Assembly: GCA_013298695.1 (NCBI GenBank)
Contig: JAAFIS010000001.1
Span: 558,001 to 622,000, forward strand
Direction: 5' to 3'
DNA: 64,000 bases
From: Betaproteobacteria bacterium
Lineage (GTDB): Bacteria > Pseudomonadota > Gammaproteobacteria > Burkholderiales > Casimicrobiaceae
Part shown: positions 1 to 7,821 of the stretch, piece by piece
How the letters are laid out: each line of letters opens with the position of its first letter
Numbering within the stretch: position 1 is the first letter of the stretch
Program-made: the position numbers and the translations under genes
Notes under the pieces: generated by a model
The model's input: the letters and a program-made list of their open reading frames with translations, nothing else
What the model was told of the DNA's origin: nothing
Databases searched by the model: none

Positions 1-2
1 TT

Positions 3-626
3 GGATTCAATTTGCTGTTGATGCTTTTCTTTCGCAATGAAGAATGGCTCACCGGCGGTACGTTTGGCATTCAAAACATTAAGCGCCCCGAGTTGTTTGG
101 CTATTCGTTGATGGGGAATTTACCGTTTTATTACGTCGTGCTTGCGCTCACCGTGATCGCGGGCGCCGCGCTCGCGTATCTGCTGCGCTCACCGTGGGGG
201 CGCGCATTCGCGGCGCTGCGAGACAACCCGATTCGCGCGGAAAGCACGGGCGTCAACATCACCGCCTACACCTTGATGTCGTTTGCAATCGGTGCGGCGT
301 ACGCGGGTCTTGCAGGTGCGCTATTCGCACCGCTCGTCAACTTCATTGAGCCTGCGCCGTTCGGCATTGGCAATTCATTGCTGTTTTTGCTGATGGTGGT
401 CGTTGGTGGGTCGGGGCGCTTTTATGGACCTGTGCTCGGTTCGGCAATTGCATTGCTGCTACCTGAATATCTGCGCTTCGCAAAAGATTGGTATCTCGCG
501 GTGTTTGGTTTCGCGGTGGTCGTGATGATGATCTGGTTGCCGGGCGGTTTGCTTTCGATAAAAGAAACATGGCAGTTGCACCGTGCGAAACGCGACGTGA
601 AATCTGCGCGTCCGGAGGCCGCATGA
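3..626 (+). CDS. livM: Branched-chain amino acid ABC transporter permease LivM (3' part)
   Basis: C-terminal part of an inner-membrane permease of the Liv/HAAT importer; its 5' end lies outside the window, since the frame is open to the first bases. What remains shows several hydrophobic segments and the ABC-permease coupling region (WGRAFAALRDNPIRAESTGVN), typical of LivM. Its stop overlaps the next ATG (ATGA at 623-626), so translation with livG is coupled. Known role of the family: with LivH it forms the channel for leucine, isoleucine, valine or related amides and amino acids. The exact substrate cannot be read from the sequence. Confidence 0.9.
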   Translation, partial: GFNLLLMLFFRNEEWLTGGTFGIQNIKRPELFGYSLMGNLPFYYVVLALTVIAGAALAYLLRSPWGRAFAALRDNPIRAESTGVNITAYTLMSFAIGAAYAGLAGALFAPLVNFIEPAPFGIGNSLLFLLMVVVGGSGRFYGPVLGSAIALLLPEYLRFAKDWYLAVFGFAVVVMMIWLPGGLLSIKETWQLHRAKRDVKSARPEAA

Positions 627-1363
627 GCGTTCTTTCAGTTCACGACATTAAGAAAAGTTACGGTGCCATTCGTGCCGTAGACGGCGTGAGCTTCAACGTG
701 GAGCCCGGTGAAATTCTCGGCGTGATTGGCCCGAACGGCAGTGGCAAAACGACGCTTTTCAATTCGATTCTTGGTCAAATCAAACCCGACACAGGCCGCG
801 TTGAATTCGAAGGCGTGGACATTTCCGGCAAATCTCCGCTCGCGCTCTCGCGGCTCGGTGTTGGTCGCACGTTTCAGAATTTGCAAGTATTTAGCAAACT
901 CTCGTTGCGTGACAATTTGATCGCTGCCGCACAAGAATTTCACGGCGGATTGTGGGGGCGCATTTTTGCGCCTTCAGACAACGGCGTCGGTGCGCGCGCC
1001 GATGAAATGATCGAAATGTTTCGCTTGAAGCATGTCGCGGATTTGCCTGCAGGCTCGCTGTCGTACGGACAGCAAAAACTGGTGGACATTGCGATGGCGT
1101 TCATGCCCGCGCCGCGTCTCGTGTTGCTTGATGAACCTTGCGCTGGCGTGAACCCGTCGCTCGTCGACGGCCTGCGTGATTTGCTGATCGAGCTTAATCG
1201 AAAACAAGGCGGCAGCTTCGTGGTGATTGAGCACAACATGGATTTTGTGATGAAGCTCTGTCATCGCATTGTGTGCATGGTGGAAGGCAAAGTGCTCGCG
1301 GTAGGCAAGCCCGCTGAGATTCAAAATAATCGCGCCGTGCTCGAAGCGTATCTCGGGAACTGA
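623..1363 (+). CDS. livG: Branched-chain amino acid ABC transporter ATP-binding protein LivG
   Basis: Cytoplasmic ATPase of the Liv importer, 246 residues from the ATG at 623. The frame is open further upstream, but ATG 623 gives the standard LivG length, is preceded by GGAGG and overlaps the livM stop. Visible motifs: Walker A GPNGSGKTT, the LivG-like signature SYGQQKLVDIAMA, Walker B LVLLDEPCAGVNP and the H-loop IEHNMD. The C-terminal extension typical of the LivG/BCA_ABC_TP family is present (GKPAEIQNNRAVLEAYLG). It is followed after 2 nt by livF. Confidence 0.93.
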   Translation: MSVLSVHDIKKSYGAIRAVDGVSFNVEPGEILGVIGPNGSGKTTLFNSILGQIKPDTGRVEFEGVDISGKSPLALSRLGVGRTFQNLQVFSKLSLRDNLIAAAQEFHGGLWGRIFAPSDNGVGARADEMIEMFRLKHVADLPAGSLSYGQQKLVDIAMAFMPAPRLVLLDEPCAGVNPSLVDGLRDLLIELNRKQGGSFVVIEHNMDFVMKLCHRIVCMVEGKVLAVGKPAEIQNNRAVLEAYLGN

Positions 1364-1365
1364 TC

Positions 1366-2100
1366 GTGACAATCAACGCTTCCCCTCTCATCGAATTTGA
1401 TCGCGTGGTTGCCGGATACACGCATCTCACGATCTTGAACGAACTCAGTTTCACAGCGCGTAAAGGCGAGATTACGCTTTTGATCGGTCCGAATGGCGCA
1501 GGCAAATCTACAGTGCTCAAAACGCTTTTTGGCATGCTCACTCCGCGCGCGGGCGAAGTGCGGATGAACGGAAAAGTCATCAATGGCAAAACGCCTCGCG
1601 ACTTGCTCGCAGAAGGTATCGCCTTTGTGCCGCAAGGCCGCAATTTGTTTGGCAGTTTGTCGGTTTTACATAATTTAGAACTTGGCGCATTTCACCTCTC
1701 ATCGCCCATAAGAAATGGGCGAATCGCGGAAGTGTTAGAGCGATTTCCACGACTTAAGGAACGCATCGATTCACGCGCCGCGTCGCTCTCTGGCGGTGAG
1801 CAGAAACAGCTGGAAATTGGCCGCGCGTTGCTCGTTCATCCGGAGGTCTTACTCATTGATGAGCCCTCGATCGGGCTTGCGCCGATCATCGTGCAAGAGG
1901 TGATGCAGCTGTTGCGTGGCCTCGCAGCGTCGGGCAAAAGCGTGGTGATGGTGGAGCAAAACGTGCGCACGGCGCTCAAATACGCAGATCGCGCGCTGGC
2001 GTTGGAAATGGGACAGCTCGCGCTCGATAAACCCGCGAACGAGCTGCTCAATGATCCGAATTTAAATCGATTATTTTTAGGCGGTCAGATTACGAAGTGA
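1366..2100 (+). CDS. livF: Branched-chain amino acid ABC transporter ATP-binding protein LivF
   Basis: Second ATPase subunit of the Liv importer, 244 residues, starting at GTG 1366 two bases after the livG stop. Walker A GPNGAGKST, signature LSGGEQKQLEIGRAL, Walker B LLIDEPSIGLAP and H-loop VEQNV are all present, and the protein ends NRLFLGG as LivF proteins usually do. Order and spacing show one operon, livM-livG-livF followed by the binding protein. Confidence 0.93.
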   Translation: MTINASPLIEFDRVVAGYTHLTILNELSFTARKGEITLLIGPNGAGKSTVLKTLFGMLTPRAGEVRMNGKVINGKTPRDLLAEGIAFVPQGRNLFGSLSVLHNLELGAFHLSSPIRNGRIAEVLERFPRLKERIDSRAASLSGGEQKQLEIGRALLVHPEVLLIDEPSIGLAPIIVQEVMQLLRGLAASGKSVVMVEQNVRTALKYADRALALEMGQLALDKPANELLNDPNLNRLFLGGQITK

Positions 2101-2190
2101 AACTGTCGATCAGCGTGAGGCGCGTCAGCGAAAATTCAACTATGGTCGTTCAACGACTTACACAACAAACGTAAGCAACAAGGAGGCTTT

Positions 2191-3342
2191 ATGAAACCCA
2201 CAGCAACGAAACTATTCGCCGCAGCGCTCGCCTGCGCGGGCGCACTCGCGGCCAACGCGAGCTTGGCACAAGCGATCAAAGTCGCGCAGGTGCTTGAGCT
2301 TTCCGGCGGCGGCACAACCGCGGGCACGATGTATCGCAACGGCGTAAAGCTAGCGATGAACGAGATTAATGCCGCAGGCGGCATCATGGGGCGCAAGGTG
2401 GAAGTGAGCGAGATGGACACGCAGAGCCAACCCGCGGTTGCCAAAGCGATGACGATCAAAGCCATTGACGACGGTGTGTCCGCGATCTTCGGCCCGGTGT
2501 TTTCAGGCTCGATTTTGGTATCGATGACTGAGAGCCAGAAAGCAAGCATTCCAAATTTCACCGGTGGTGAGGCGGCGAATTTAACCGCGCAAGGCAATCC
2601 GTTTTTGTTCCGCTCATCGTTTAATCAAGCGATGGGGATGCCGAAAGTCGCCAACTATTTGGCCAACGATTTGAAGGTGAAATCGGTTGCGGTGGTCTTC
2701 ATTAACAACGATTTCGGCAAGGGCGGACGCGATGCGATCATCAAAGAACTCGGCGCGCGTAACATCAAAGTTGCTGCTGACATCTCCGCCGATCCGGGGC
2801 AGGTTGATTTTTCAAGCACAGTGCTTCGCGCGAAGCAGGCCAACGCTGACGCGGTGTTTGCTTATTTGAATGAAGAAGAATCAGCGCGTTTGTTGCGGGA
2901 GTTGCGCAAGCAGGGATATGACAAACCCATCGTCGGCGAAACAACGATCATGGGTGCGAAGGTGATCGAGCTTGCGGGCAGCGCCGCCAACGGCGTGCGC
3001 GGTCACGTCGGACTCACCGCCGAAGCGCCAACCGCATCGATTCAGGCATTCGCACAGAAGTTCGAAAAGGAGTTCAAAACGAAGAGCGATCACAACGGCA
3101 TCAAAGGCTATTTCTCTGCGTACGTGTACAAAGCGGCTGTTGAAAAAGCAAAGTCAACGGATGGCAAAGCCGTTGCCGCTGCGCTTAAGAATTCGTGCTT
3201 CAGCGCGAAGCAGTTTCCAGGCGTGTTGATGGATGTGTGCTTTGACGACAAAGGCGATATCGATCGCGAGAGCTTCTTGGTTGAAGTCAAAGAGGGCAAA
3301 CAAATCGTGACTGCGACGCTACCGCCGTTAACGAAAAGATAA
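2191..3342 (+). CDS. Periplasmic substrate-binding protein of the Liv-type ABC importer
   Basis: 383 residues with a Sec signal peptide (about residues 1-28, hydrophobic core ending ASLAQA) and a periplasmic-binding-protein fold of the Peripl_BP_6/LivJ-LivK family. Typical pieces include NEINAAGGIMGRKVE and the hinge-region IKGYFSAYVYKAAVEKA. An ideal ribosome-binding site AAGGAGG lies 4 nt before the ATG. It sits 90 nt after livF, so probably shares the operon, and is presumably expressed in excess from its strong site. The ligand (branched-chain or other amino acid, urea, amide) is not determinable here. Confidence 0.9.
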   Translation: MKPTATKLFAAALACAGALAANASLAQAIKVAQVLELSGGGTTAGTMYRNGVKLAMNEINAAGGIMGRKVEVSEMDTQSQPAVAKAMTIKAIDDGVSAIFGPVFSGSILVSMTESQKASIPNFTGGEAANLTAQGNPFLFRSSFNQAMGMPKVANYLANDLKVKSVAVVFINNDFGKGGRDAIIKELGARNIKVAADISADPGQVDFSSTVLRAKQANADAVFAYLNEEESARLLRELRKQGYDKPIVGETTIMGAKVIELAGSAANGVRGHVGLTAEAPTASIQAFAQKFEKEFKTKSDHNGIKGYFSAYVYKAAVEKAKSTDGKAVAAALKNSCFSAKQFPGVLMDVCFDDKGDIDRESFLVEVKEGKQIVTATLPPLTKR

Positions 3343-3407
3343 CTTGGCTCGAAACTGGTTCGTCTCGAACTCAGCAACGCAGAGACGAGCCTAAACCTTA
3401 GAAATTG

Positions 3408-3442
3408 AACGCCGATTTCGCGGATGCGAATCGGCGTTTTCA
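3408..3442 (+). terminator. Rho-independent terminator after the Liv operon
   Basis: Stem AACGCCGATT (3408-3417) pairs with AATCGGCGTT (3429-3438); inner bases TCGC/GCGA extend it with one bulge. It is followed by TTTTCATTT and lies 66 nt after the stop of the binding-protein gene. Confidence 0.8.
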
Positions 3443-3830
3443 TTTGTGCGTTGGTTCAGAGCGACGTGTGAAAAGGTTGTCGTTGGGATACGCAAATTCA
3501 ATTCCGCTGGTATACAGAACTATTTTTTATAATTTGGAAAGTATGGACAACTAGCAGATTTCGTATTAGTTACGAAATAGTAGTAAAAAAGCATCCAAGC
3601 CCAATTGAATGGTCGTTATATCTGAATTGCTGCTAACGATCACGAATGGGTAACGCTGACGTTCTGCCGGGGCGGACAAGCTGCGATTTGCCGCGTCTGA
3701 TCTCAAAAAAACCCAGTGAATACAGCGTTCCCGCGTTTCGTCACACCCTTGTTGACGAGTTTCTTATGTTCTATTAAAGTGATATCATTTTGATCGCATT
3801 TGCGGCAAAATGCCAGCTGAAAGGGATCGT
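3443..3830. other. Non-coding gap before the SPFH gene
   Basis: About 390 bases with an AT-rich part (3520-3600) and no convincing coding frame. The region near 3760-3800 probably contains the promoter of the SPFH gene, but no clear -35/-10 pair can be assigned by eye. Confidence 0.4.
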
Positions 3831-4739
3831 ATGAAACAGAACAATATGTCGTCGGGCGCAGTGAGTTTTCGGGAAAAGAGTGCACGAACGGCGAACGGTT
3901 ACACCATGGCTGTAATCGGCGCGATGCTTGTGCTGCTGCCGCTAGCAAGTTTTTTCCTTGCGCCTCTGGCCGGCGGTGTCGTGGGTATCGTTCTGCGTGT
4001 GGTGTTCATCGTGCTGGGCTTACTCGTGGTGTGTGGGCTCTACATGTTGCAGCCCAACGAAGCGGCGATTCTCAATTTGTTTGGCGAGTACGTTGGCACG
4101 GATCGCAGCGAAGGGTTGCGCTGGGCCAATCCGTTCTACGTGAAACGCAAGATCAGTTTGCGGCAGCGCAATTTGAACGCCCCGACGCTCAAAGTAAATG
4201 ACAAACGCGGCAATCCAGTGGAGATCTCAGCAGTCGTCGTGTGGCGTGTCGCAGACACCGCACAGGCCGTGTTTCAGGTCGATGATTACGAGCGCTACGT
4301 GCAGGTGCAAGCCGAGGCCGCGCTGCGGCACGTCGCCACCCAATTTGCGTACGATGAAGGCGAAGACTTACAAGCCGGTGAATCCACGCTGCGCGAAGGT
4401 AGCGCTGTGGTGCAAGCGCTTAAGTCTGAATTGCAAGACCGCTTCGAAGACGCAGGTGTTGTCGTTGAGGACGCGAAATTAAGCCACCTCGCCTACGCCC
4501 CCGAGATTGCGCAAGTTATGTTGCGTCGTCAACAAGCCGAAGCCATCATCAGCGCAAGGCAGAAAATTGTTCACGGTGCAGTTAGCATGGTGGAGGCCGC
4601 GTTGAAAGGTCTCTCAGAGAAAAAGATCGTTGAGCTTGATGATGAGCGCAAAGCGGCGATGGTAAGCAACCTACTCGTTGTGTTGTGTTCTGACAAAGAC
4701 GCGCAGCCCATCGTGAACACCGGCACGCTGTATAGCTAG
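3831..4739 (+). CDS. SPFH/band-7 domain membrane protein
   Basis: 302 residues from ATG 3831, chosen because AAAGGGA lies 6 nt upstream; an ATG at 3810 would add seven residues with no site. Two close hydrophobic segments (about residues 25-70) anchor the protein. The band-7/SPFH domain follows, with the typical entry MLQPNEAAILNLFGEYVG, then GLRWANPFYVKRKISLR and a helical coiled-coil region with EAIISARQKIV. Such proteins form membrane scaffolds of the prohibitin/stomatin/flotillin group. A ribbon-helix-helix protein gene follows after 31 nt. No NfeD protease partner is next to it. Confidence 0.85.
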   Translation: MKQNNMSSGAVSFREKSARTANGYTMAVIGAMLVLLPLASFFLAPLAGGVVGIVLRVVFIVLGLLVVCGLYMLQPNEAAILNLFGEYVGTDRSEGLRWANPFYVKRKISLRQRNLNAPTLKVNDKRGNPVEISAVVVWRVADTAQAVFQVDDYERYVQVQAEAALRHVATQFAYDEGEDLQAGESTLREGSAVVQALKSELQDRFEDAGVVVEDAKLSHLAYAPEIAQVMLRRQQAEAIISARQKIVHGAVSMVEAALKGLSEKKIVELDDERKAAMVSNLLVVLCSDKDAQPIVNTGTLYS

Positions 4740-4770
4740 CGCGGCTCACGACAACAAAGCCAACTTTCGC

Positions 4771-4959
4771 ATGGCAAGCCCGGGCAAGAAAAGCTTCTTA
4801 TTGCGTGTCGATCCCGGCCTGTGGGACGAGATCGAGCGCCTCGCCGCGCAGGAGCTACGTAGCGCAAACGCGCAAGTGGAATACTTGTTGCGCGAAGCGC
4901 TCGCGCGCCGTGGGCGCAGGTCTGACTCGAAACAAGACGGCGCGTCGACTACCGATTAA
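4771..4959 (+). CDS. Small ribbon-helix-helix (Arc-like) protein
   Basis: 62 residues. A short beta strand (KKSFLLRVDPGLWDEI) is followed by two helices (ERLAAQELRSANAQVEYLL, REALARRGR), the pattern of an Arc/MetJ-type DNA-binding domain. It lies 31 nt after the SPFH gene on the same strand, so probably in one transcript. No toxin gene accompanies it. A role as regulator of the SPFH gene or an uncharacterised partner of it is inference. Confidence 0.7.
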   Translation: MASPGKKSFLLRVDPGLWDEIERLAAQELRSANAQVEYLLREALARRGRRSDSKQDGASTTD

Positions 4960-5012
4960 GGGTGCGCGTGGTCACCCTTGCCGCACGATTGTGAACCGTG
5001 CGTTGGTATGGG

Positions 5013-6290
5013 CTACGCAATTCGCAGCAGCGCGTAGCGCTTCTTACCATTTCGCAGCACGATCACGCTCTCTGAGGCGCGATCTTCGTGGGTGAGCTGG
5101 CGATCGGCGTCGAGTTTGCGATTGTTAAGCGCCACCGCGCCTGAGCTGATCGCGCGCTTCGCGTCAGTTTTGCTCGCGCTCAACCCCGTTTTCGCGAGGG
5201 CGTCAACCACAGTGATCCCAATGTCGAACTCAGACTTCGTCACTGAAACGCTCGGCACGTCGGCGAAAATTTCGCTGAGTTGCGCGTCGTTGAGTGAATC
5301 AATTTCTGCACCGAAGAAAATGTCGGTGGCTTTCAACGCCGCATCAATGCCCGCTTTGCCGTGAATGAATTCGGTGAGCCAGCGTGCGAGTGATTTTTGC
5401 GCGGCGCGTTCACCGGGTTTAGTTTTCGTGCTTTCTTCGAGCGCTTCAATTTCATCGCGCGACAGTTCGGTTAGATAGCGCAAACACATCACGACGTCGC
5501 TATCGGCAACGTTGATCCAGTATTGGTAGAACGCGTAAGGCGAGGTGCGCTGCGCATCAAGCCACACCGCGCCGCGCTCGGTCTTGCCCATCTTGCGGCC
5601 GTCGCTTGTGAGTAACAAGGGGCAAGTCATTCCGAAGAGAGAAGCGCCATTCATGCGACGGCCCAAGTCAGTGCCCGCCGTGATGTTGCCCCACTGATCG
5701 CTGCCGCCAATTTGCAGCGTGCAACCCAGCGCTTTATTCAAATGCACAAAGTCATACGCTTGCAAAAGCATGTAGCTAAATTCGGTGTAGCTGATACCTG
5801 AGTCCGCACGTTCAATGCGAGATTTCACCGAATCTTTCGCGAGCATTGCGTTTACAGGAACGTGTTTACCGACATCGCGCAGAAACTCAAGAAAACTAAA
5901 ACCAGACATCCAGTCGAAATTGTTGACGACGTGCGCTGCGTTTGCGCCGTCGAAATCAAGGAAACGCGACATCTGTGCTTTAAGCCCTGCCACGTTCTCC
6001 GCGAGCGTTTCTTTCGACAGCAAATTTCGCTCTTCGCTTTTCCCTGTCGGATCGCCAATCATGCCCGTTGCACCGCCTACGAGCGCGAGCGGCTTGTGTC
6101 CGAAGCGCTGAAAACGACGCAGCAACATGAGCGGAAGCAAGCTACCAATGTGAAGGCTCGATGCCGTTGGATCAAATCCGCAATAGAGCGTGCGCGACTG
6201 ATTCAAATGGGTTTTTAGTTCTGCCTCGTCGGTGCTTTGATTGACGAGACCACGCCATTTCAGCTCGTCGATGATGTTGCTTGCGCTCAT
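5013..6290 (-). CDS. tyrS: Tyrosyl-tRNA synthetase
   Basis: 425 residues, the usual length of the TyrRS class that also includes the E. coli enzyme. It charges tRNA-Tyr with tyrosine. Class I signatures are present: HIGS in place of HIGH (SSLHIGSLLPL, near residue 47) and KMSKS as KMGKT. The tyrosine pocket GGSDQWGNITAG and a C-terminal S4 RNA-binding domain (ALAKTGLSASKTDAKRAI) are also visible. It is transcribed convergently with the SPFH/RHH pair. No T-box leader was seen upstream. Confidence 0.97.
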   Translation of the reverse strand: MSASNIIDELKWRGLVNQSTDEAELKTHLNQSRTLYCGFDPTASSLHIGSLLPLMLLRRFQRFGHKPLALVGGATGMIGDPTGKSEERNLLSKETLAENVAGLKAQMSRFLDFDGANAAHVVNNFDWMSGFSFLEFLRDVGKHVPVNAMLAKDSVKSRIERADSGISYTEFSYMLLQAYDFVHLNKALGCTLQIGGSDQWGNITAGTDLGRRMNGASLFGMTCPLLLTSDGRKMGKTERGAVWLDAQRTSPYAFYQYWINVADSDVVMCLRYLTELSRDEIEALEESTKTKPGERAAQKSLARWLTEFIHGKAGIDAALKATDIFFGAEIDSLNDAQLSEIFADVPSVSVTKSEFDIGITVVDALAKTGLSASKTDAKRAISSGAVALNNRKLDADRQLTHEDRASESVIVLRNGKKRYALLRIA

Positions 6291-6329
6291 GGATAGATTC
6301 GTATCTTCTTGATTGTTGAGCTCGCCTCG

Positions 6330-6358
6330 CGCGCGAATGCGCGAGCGAATCTCAGATT
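6330..6358 (-). other. Stem-loop between the DUF2855 gene and tyrS
   Basis: CTCGCGC and GCGCGAG form a GC-rich hairpin downstream of the DUF2855 stop and upstream of tyrS. It lacks a T tract on the minus strand, so termination is uncertain. Confidence 0.4.
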
Positions 6359-6403
6359 TTACTAAGCGAGTCGCGATCTAGTAAAAGTGCGACCGCATGA
6401 GCG

Positions 6404-7498
6404 TCATTTAAACCGTAATACGTGACCGACGTCAGGCGCTACTTTGCCTTGCACAACTTCGCTGACGACGCGGGCGATTGCGTCTGGCCCGGTCGATGTA
6501 GTGACCCGCAACCACGGCGCTTCGGCGTTCGAGACCTGCGCCATGAAGCGCTCCCACGCTTGCGAAAGCTTTGATTGGAATTCGATCAATCCCCAATCCG
6601 TCGCGCGCTTTTTTGCTTGACTCGGCGCAAAGAAAAACACTGGGCGCGGGCCAGGCAATTGCTGACCGCCCACTTGCTGATCCCAATGCGTTACACCGAT
6701 TGCGCAACTGTAGGTCAAAGAACCGCCGAAGTGCTCATGCACCTTTGCGCGCAACGCTGAGTTGCCCGCGAAATCACAATAGACGGTTTTTGTATTTCGG
6801 TCGAGCGACGCGAGTTCGTCGTAAGTCACCACTTTTGAATAGCAACCCAGCGACTTCACAAAATCGACGTTGCTAGTGGACGTGAGCCCGACGGGTAAGA
6901 CACCGTTGTTGCGCGCAGAAAGGCACGCCGCAGTGCCGTACGCCGTTTTGCTCGACGCGCTCGAGAGGATGACCTGACTCGCGCCATAAAAACCGTTGTC
7001 AGCCAAAAAGTCTTCCAGTAAAAAACTCGTTGCGAACAGCGGTCGCAGAATCGCGATTTCCGCCTCACGATCCGCGCGATAAATTGAATCGGAGGTCGTG
7101 CGAAGGTACTGGTTGTAGATCGCGGGCAACTCTGTGCGATGCGAAGCTGCATCCACAAATGAGTATTCGTTTACTCGAACCGGCTTCACCACGAGATGCG
7201 TTGACATCGGAAAGTAACCGTAGAAGCGCTCTCCAACGGCAACGCCTTCGACGTTCGAGTTAACAACACTCGCAAAACCCCACACCGGAATCGAACCGTA
7301 CGCAGCGTCATCCGTAGGAAAAAAATCCCAATAACGCATTTTTTCGCCAAACACCGCATAGGTGATGTTGTTTGCGGTGAAGGAAAACAGATCAATCTTT
7401 AGCAGCGCCTCTCCTTGCGCAAGCGTCTCAGGAAGCGAAGTTTGAGACCAACGATGTTGCGATGGATCAACGCGAAGGACTGTGAAATGTTCGATCAT
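6404..7498 (-). CDS. DUF2855 family protein
   Basis: 364 residues from ATG 7498 (MIEHFTVLRVDPS). The frame stays open for 96 more codons upstream, but that part looks non-coding and family members start near this Met. DUF2855 proteins resemble medium-chain reductases. Visible parts are a GroES-like segment (NNITYAVFGEKMRYWDFFP), a stretch like quinone-oxidoreductase cofactor regions (QVILSSASSKTAYGTAACLS) and SLTYSCAIGVTHWDQ. No enzymatic activity is firmly established for the family. The gene is monocistronic, divergent from clpB. Confidence 0.8.
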   Translation of the reverse strand: MIEHFTVLRVDPSQHRWSQTSLPETLAQGEALLKIDLFSFTANNITYAVFGEKMRYWDFFPTDDAAYGSIPVWGFASVVNSNVEGVAVGERFYGYFPMSTHLVVKPVRVNEYSFVDAASHRTELPAIYNQYLRTTSDSIYRADREAEIAILRPLFATSFLLEDFLADNGFYGASQVILSSASSKTAYGTAACLSARNNGVLPVGLTSTSNVDFVKSLGCYSKVVTYDELASLDRNTKTVYCDFAGNSALRAKVHEHFGGSLTYSCAIGVTHWDQQVGGQQLPGPRPVFFFAPSQAKKRATDWGLIEFQSKLSQAWERFMAQVSNAEAPWLRVTTSTGPDAIARVVSEVVQGKVAPDVGHVLRFK

Positions 7499-7821
7499 GC
7501 GTAGCACTCGAAAGCTTAAAAGTTGAGCATAACGCGTCGAGTGCGCTGCTGTTGGCTGTGGCCATGTCGGAGGTTGTGAGTGAAGACAAAAAGAGAGTAA
7601 GCTGTATGCTGAATACGCCCGTTGCATTGAGCTAAAAGCCAAGTAAGTGGGTAAATCAAAACGCTCAATAAATAGGGCTATAGCCCAATTGAATTGGGGT
7701 TTAACCGGTAAAGCTAAATACGATTTGATTGGGTTACCGACTCGCAAAAGCGGACAGTGCAGATTGAATTTTCGATGATCTCCCACAGATTACGTCTAAT
7801 CCTTTTTACGCGGAGGCGATG
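7499..7821. promoter_or_regulatory. Divergent promoter region of the DUF2855 gene and clpB
   Basis: About 320 bases without a gene. A sigma-32-like pair for clpB is plausible: TTGAA at 7764-7768, 13 nt, then CCCACA at 7782-7787, about 35 nt before the clpB ATG. This is judged by eye and not confirmed. Two palindromes, GGGCTATAGCCC and CCAATTGAATTGG, lie around 7675-7700. Confidence 0.4.

Noticed and set aside
488-622. Upstream extension of livG
   Set aside because: Lies inside livM and does not resemble LivG; ATG 623 is standard.
6291-6403. T-box or other leader before tyrS
   Set aside because: The hairpin there is GC-rich and short; no specifier loop or T-box sequence.
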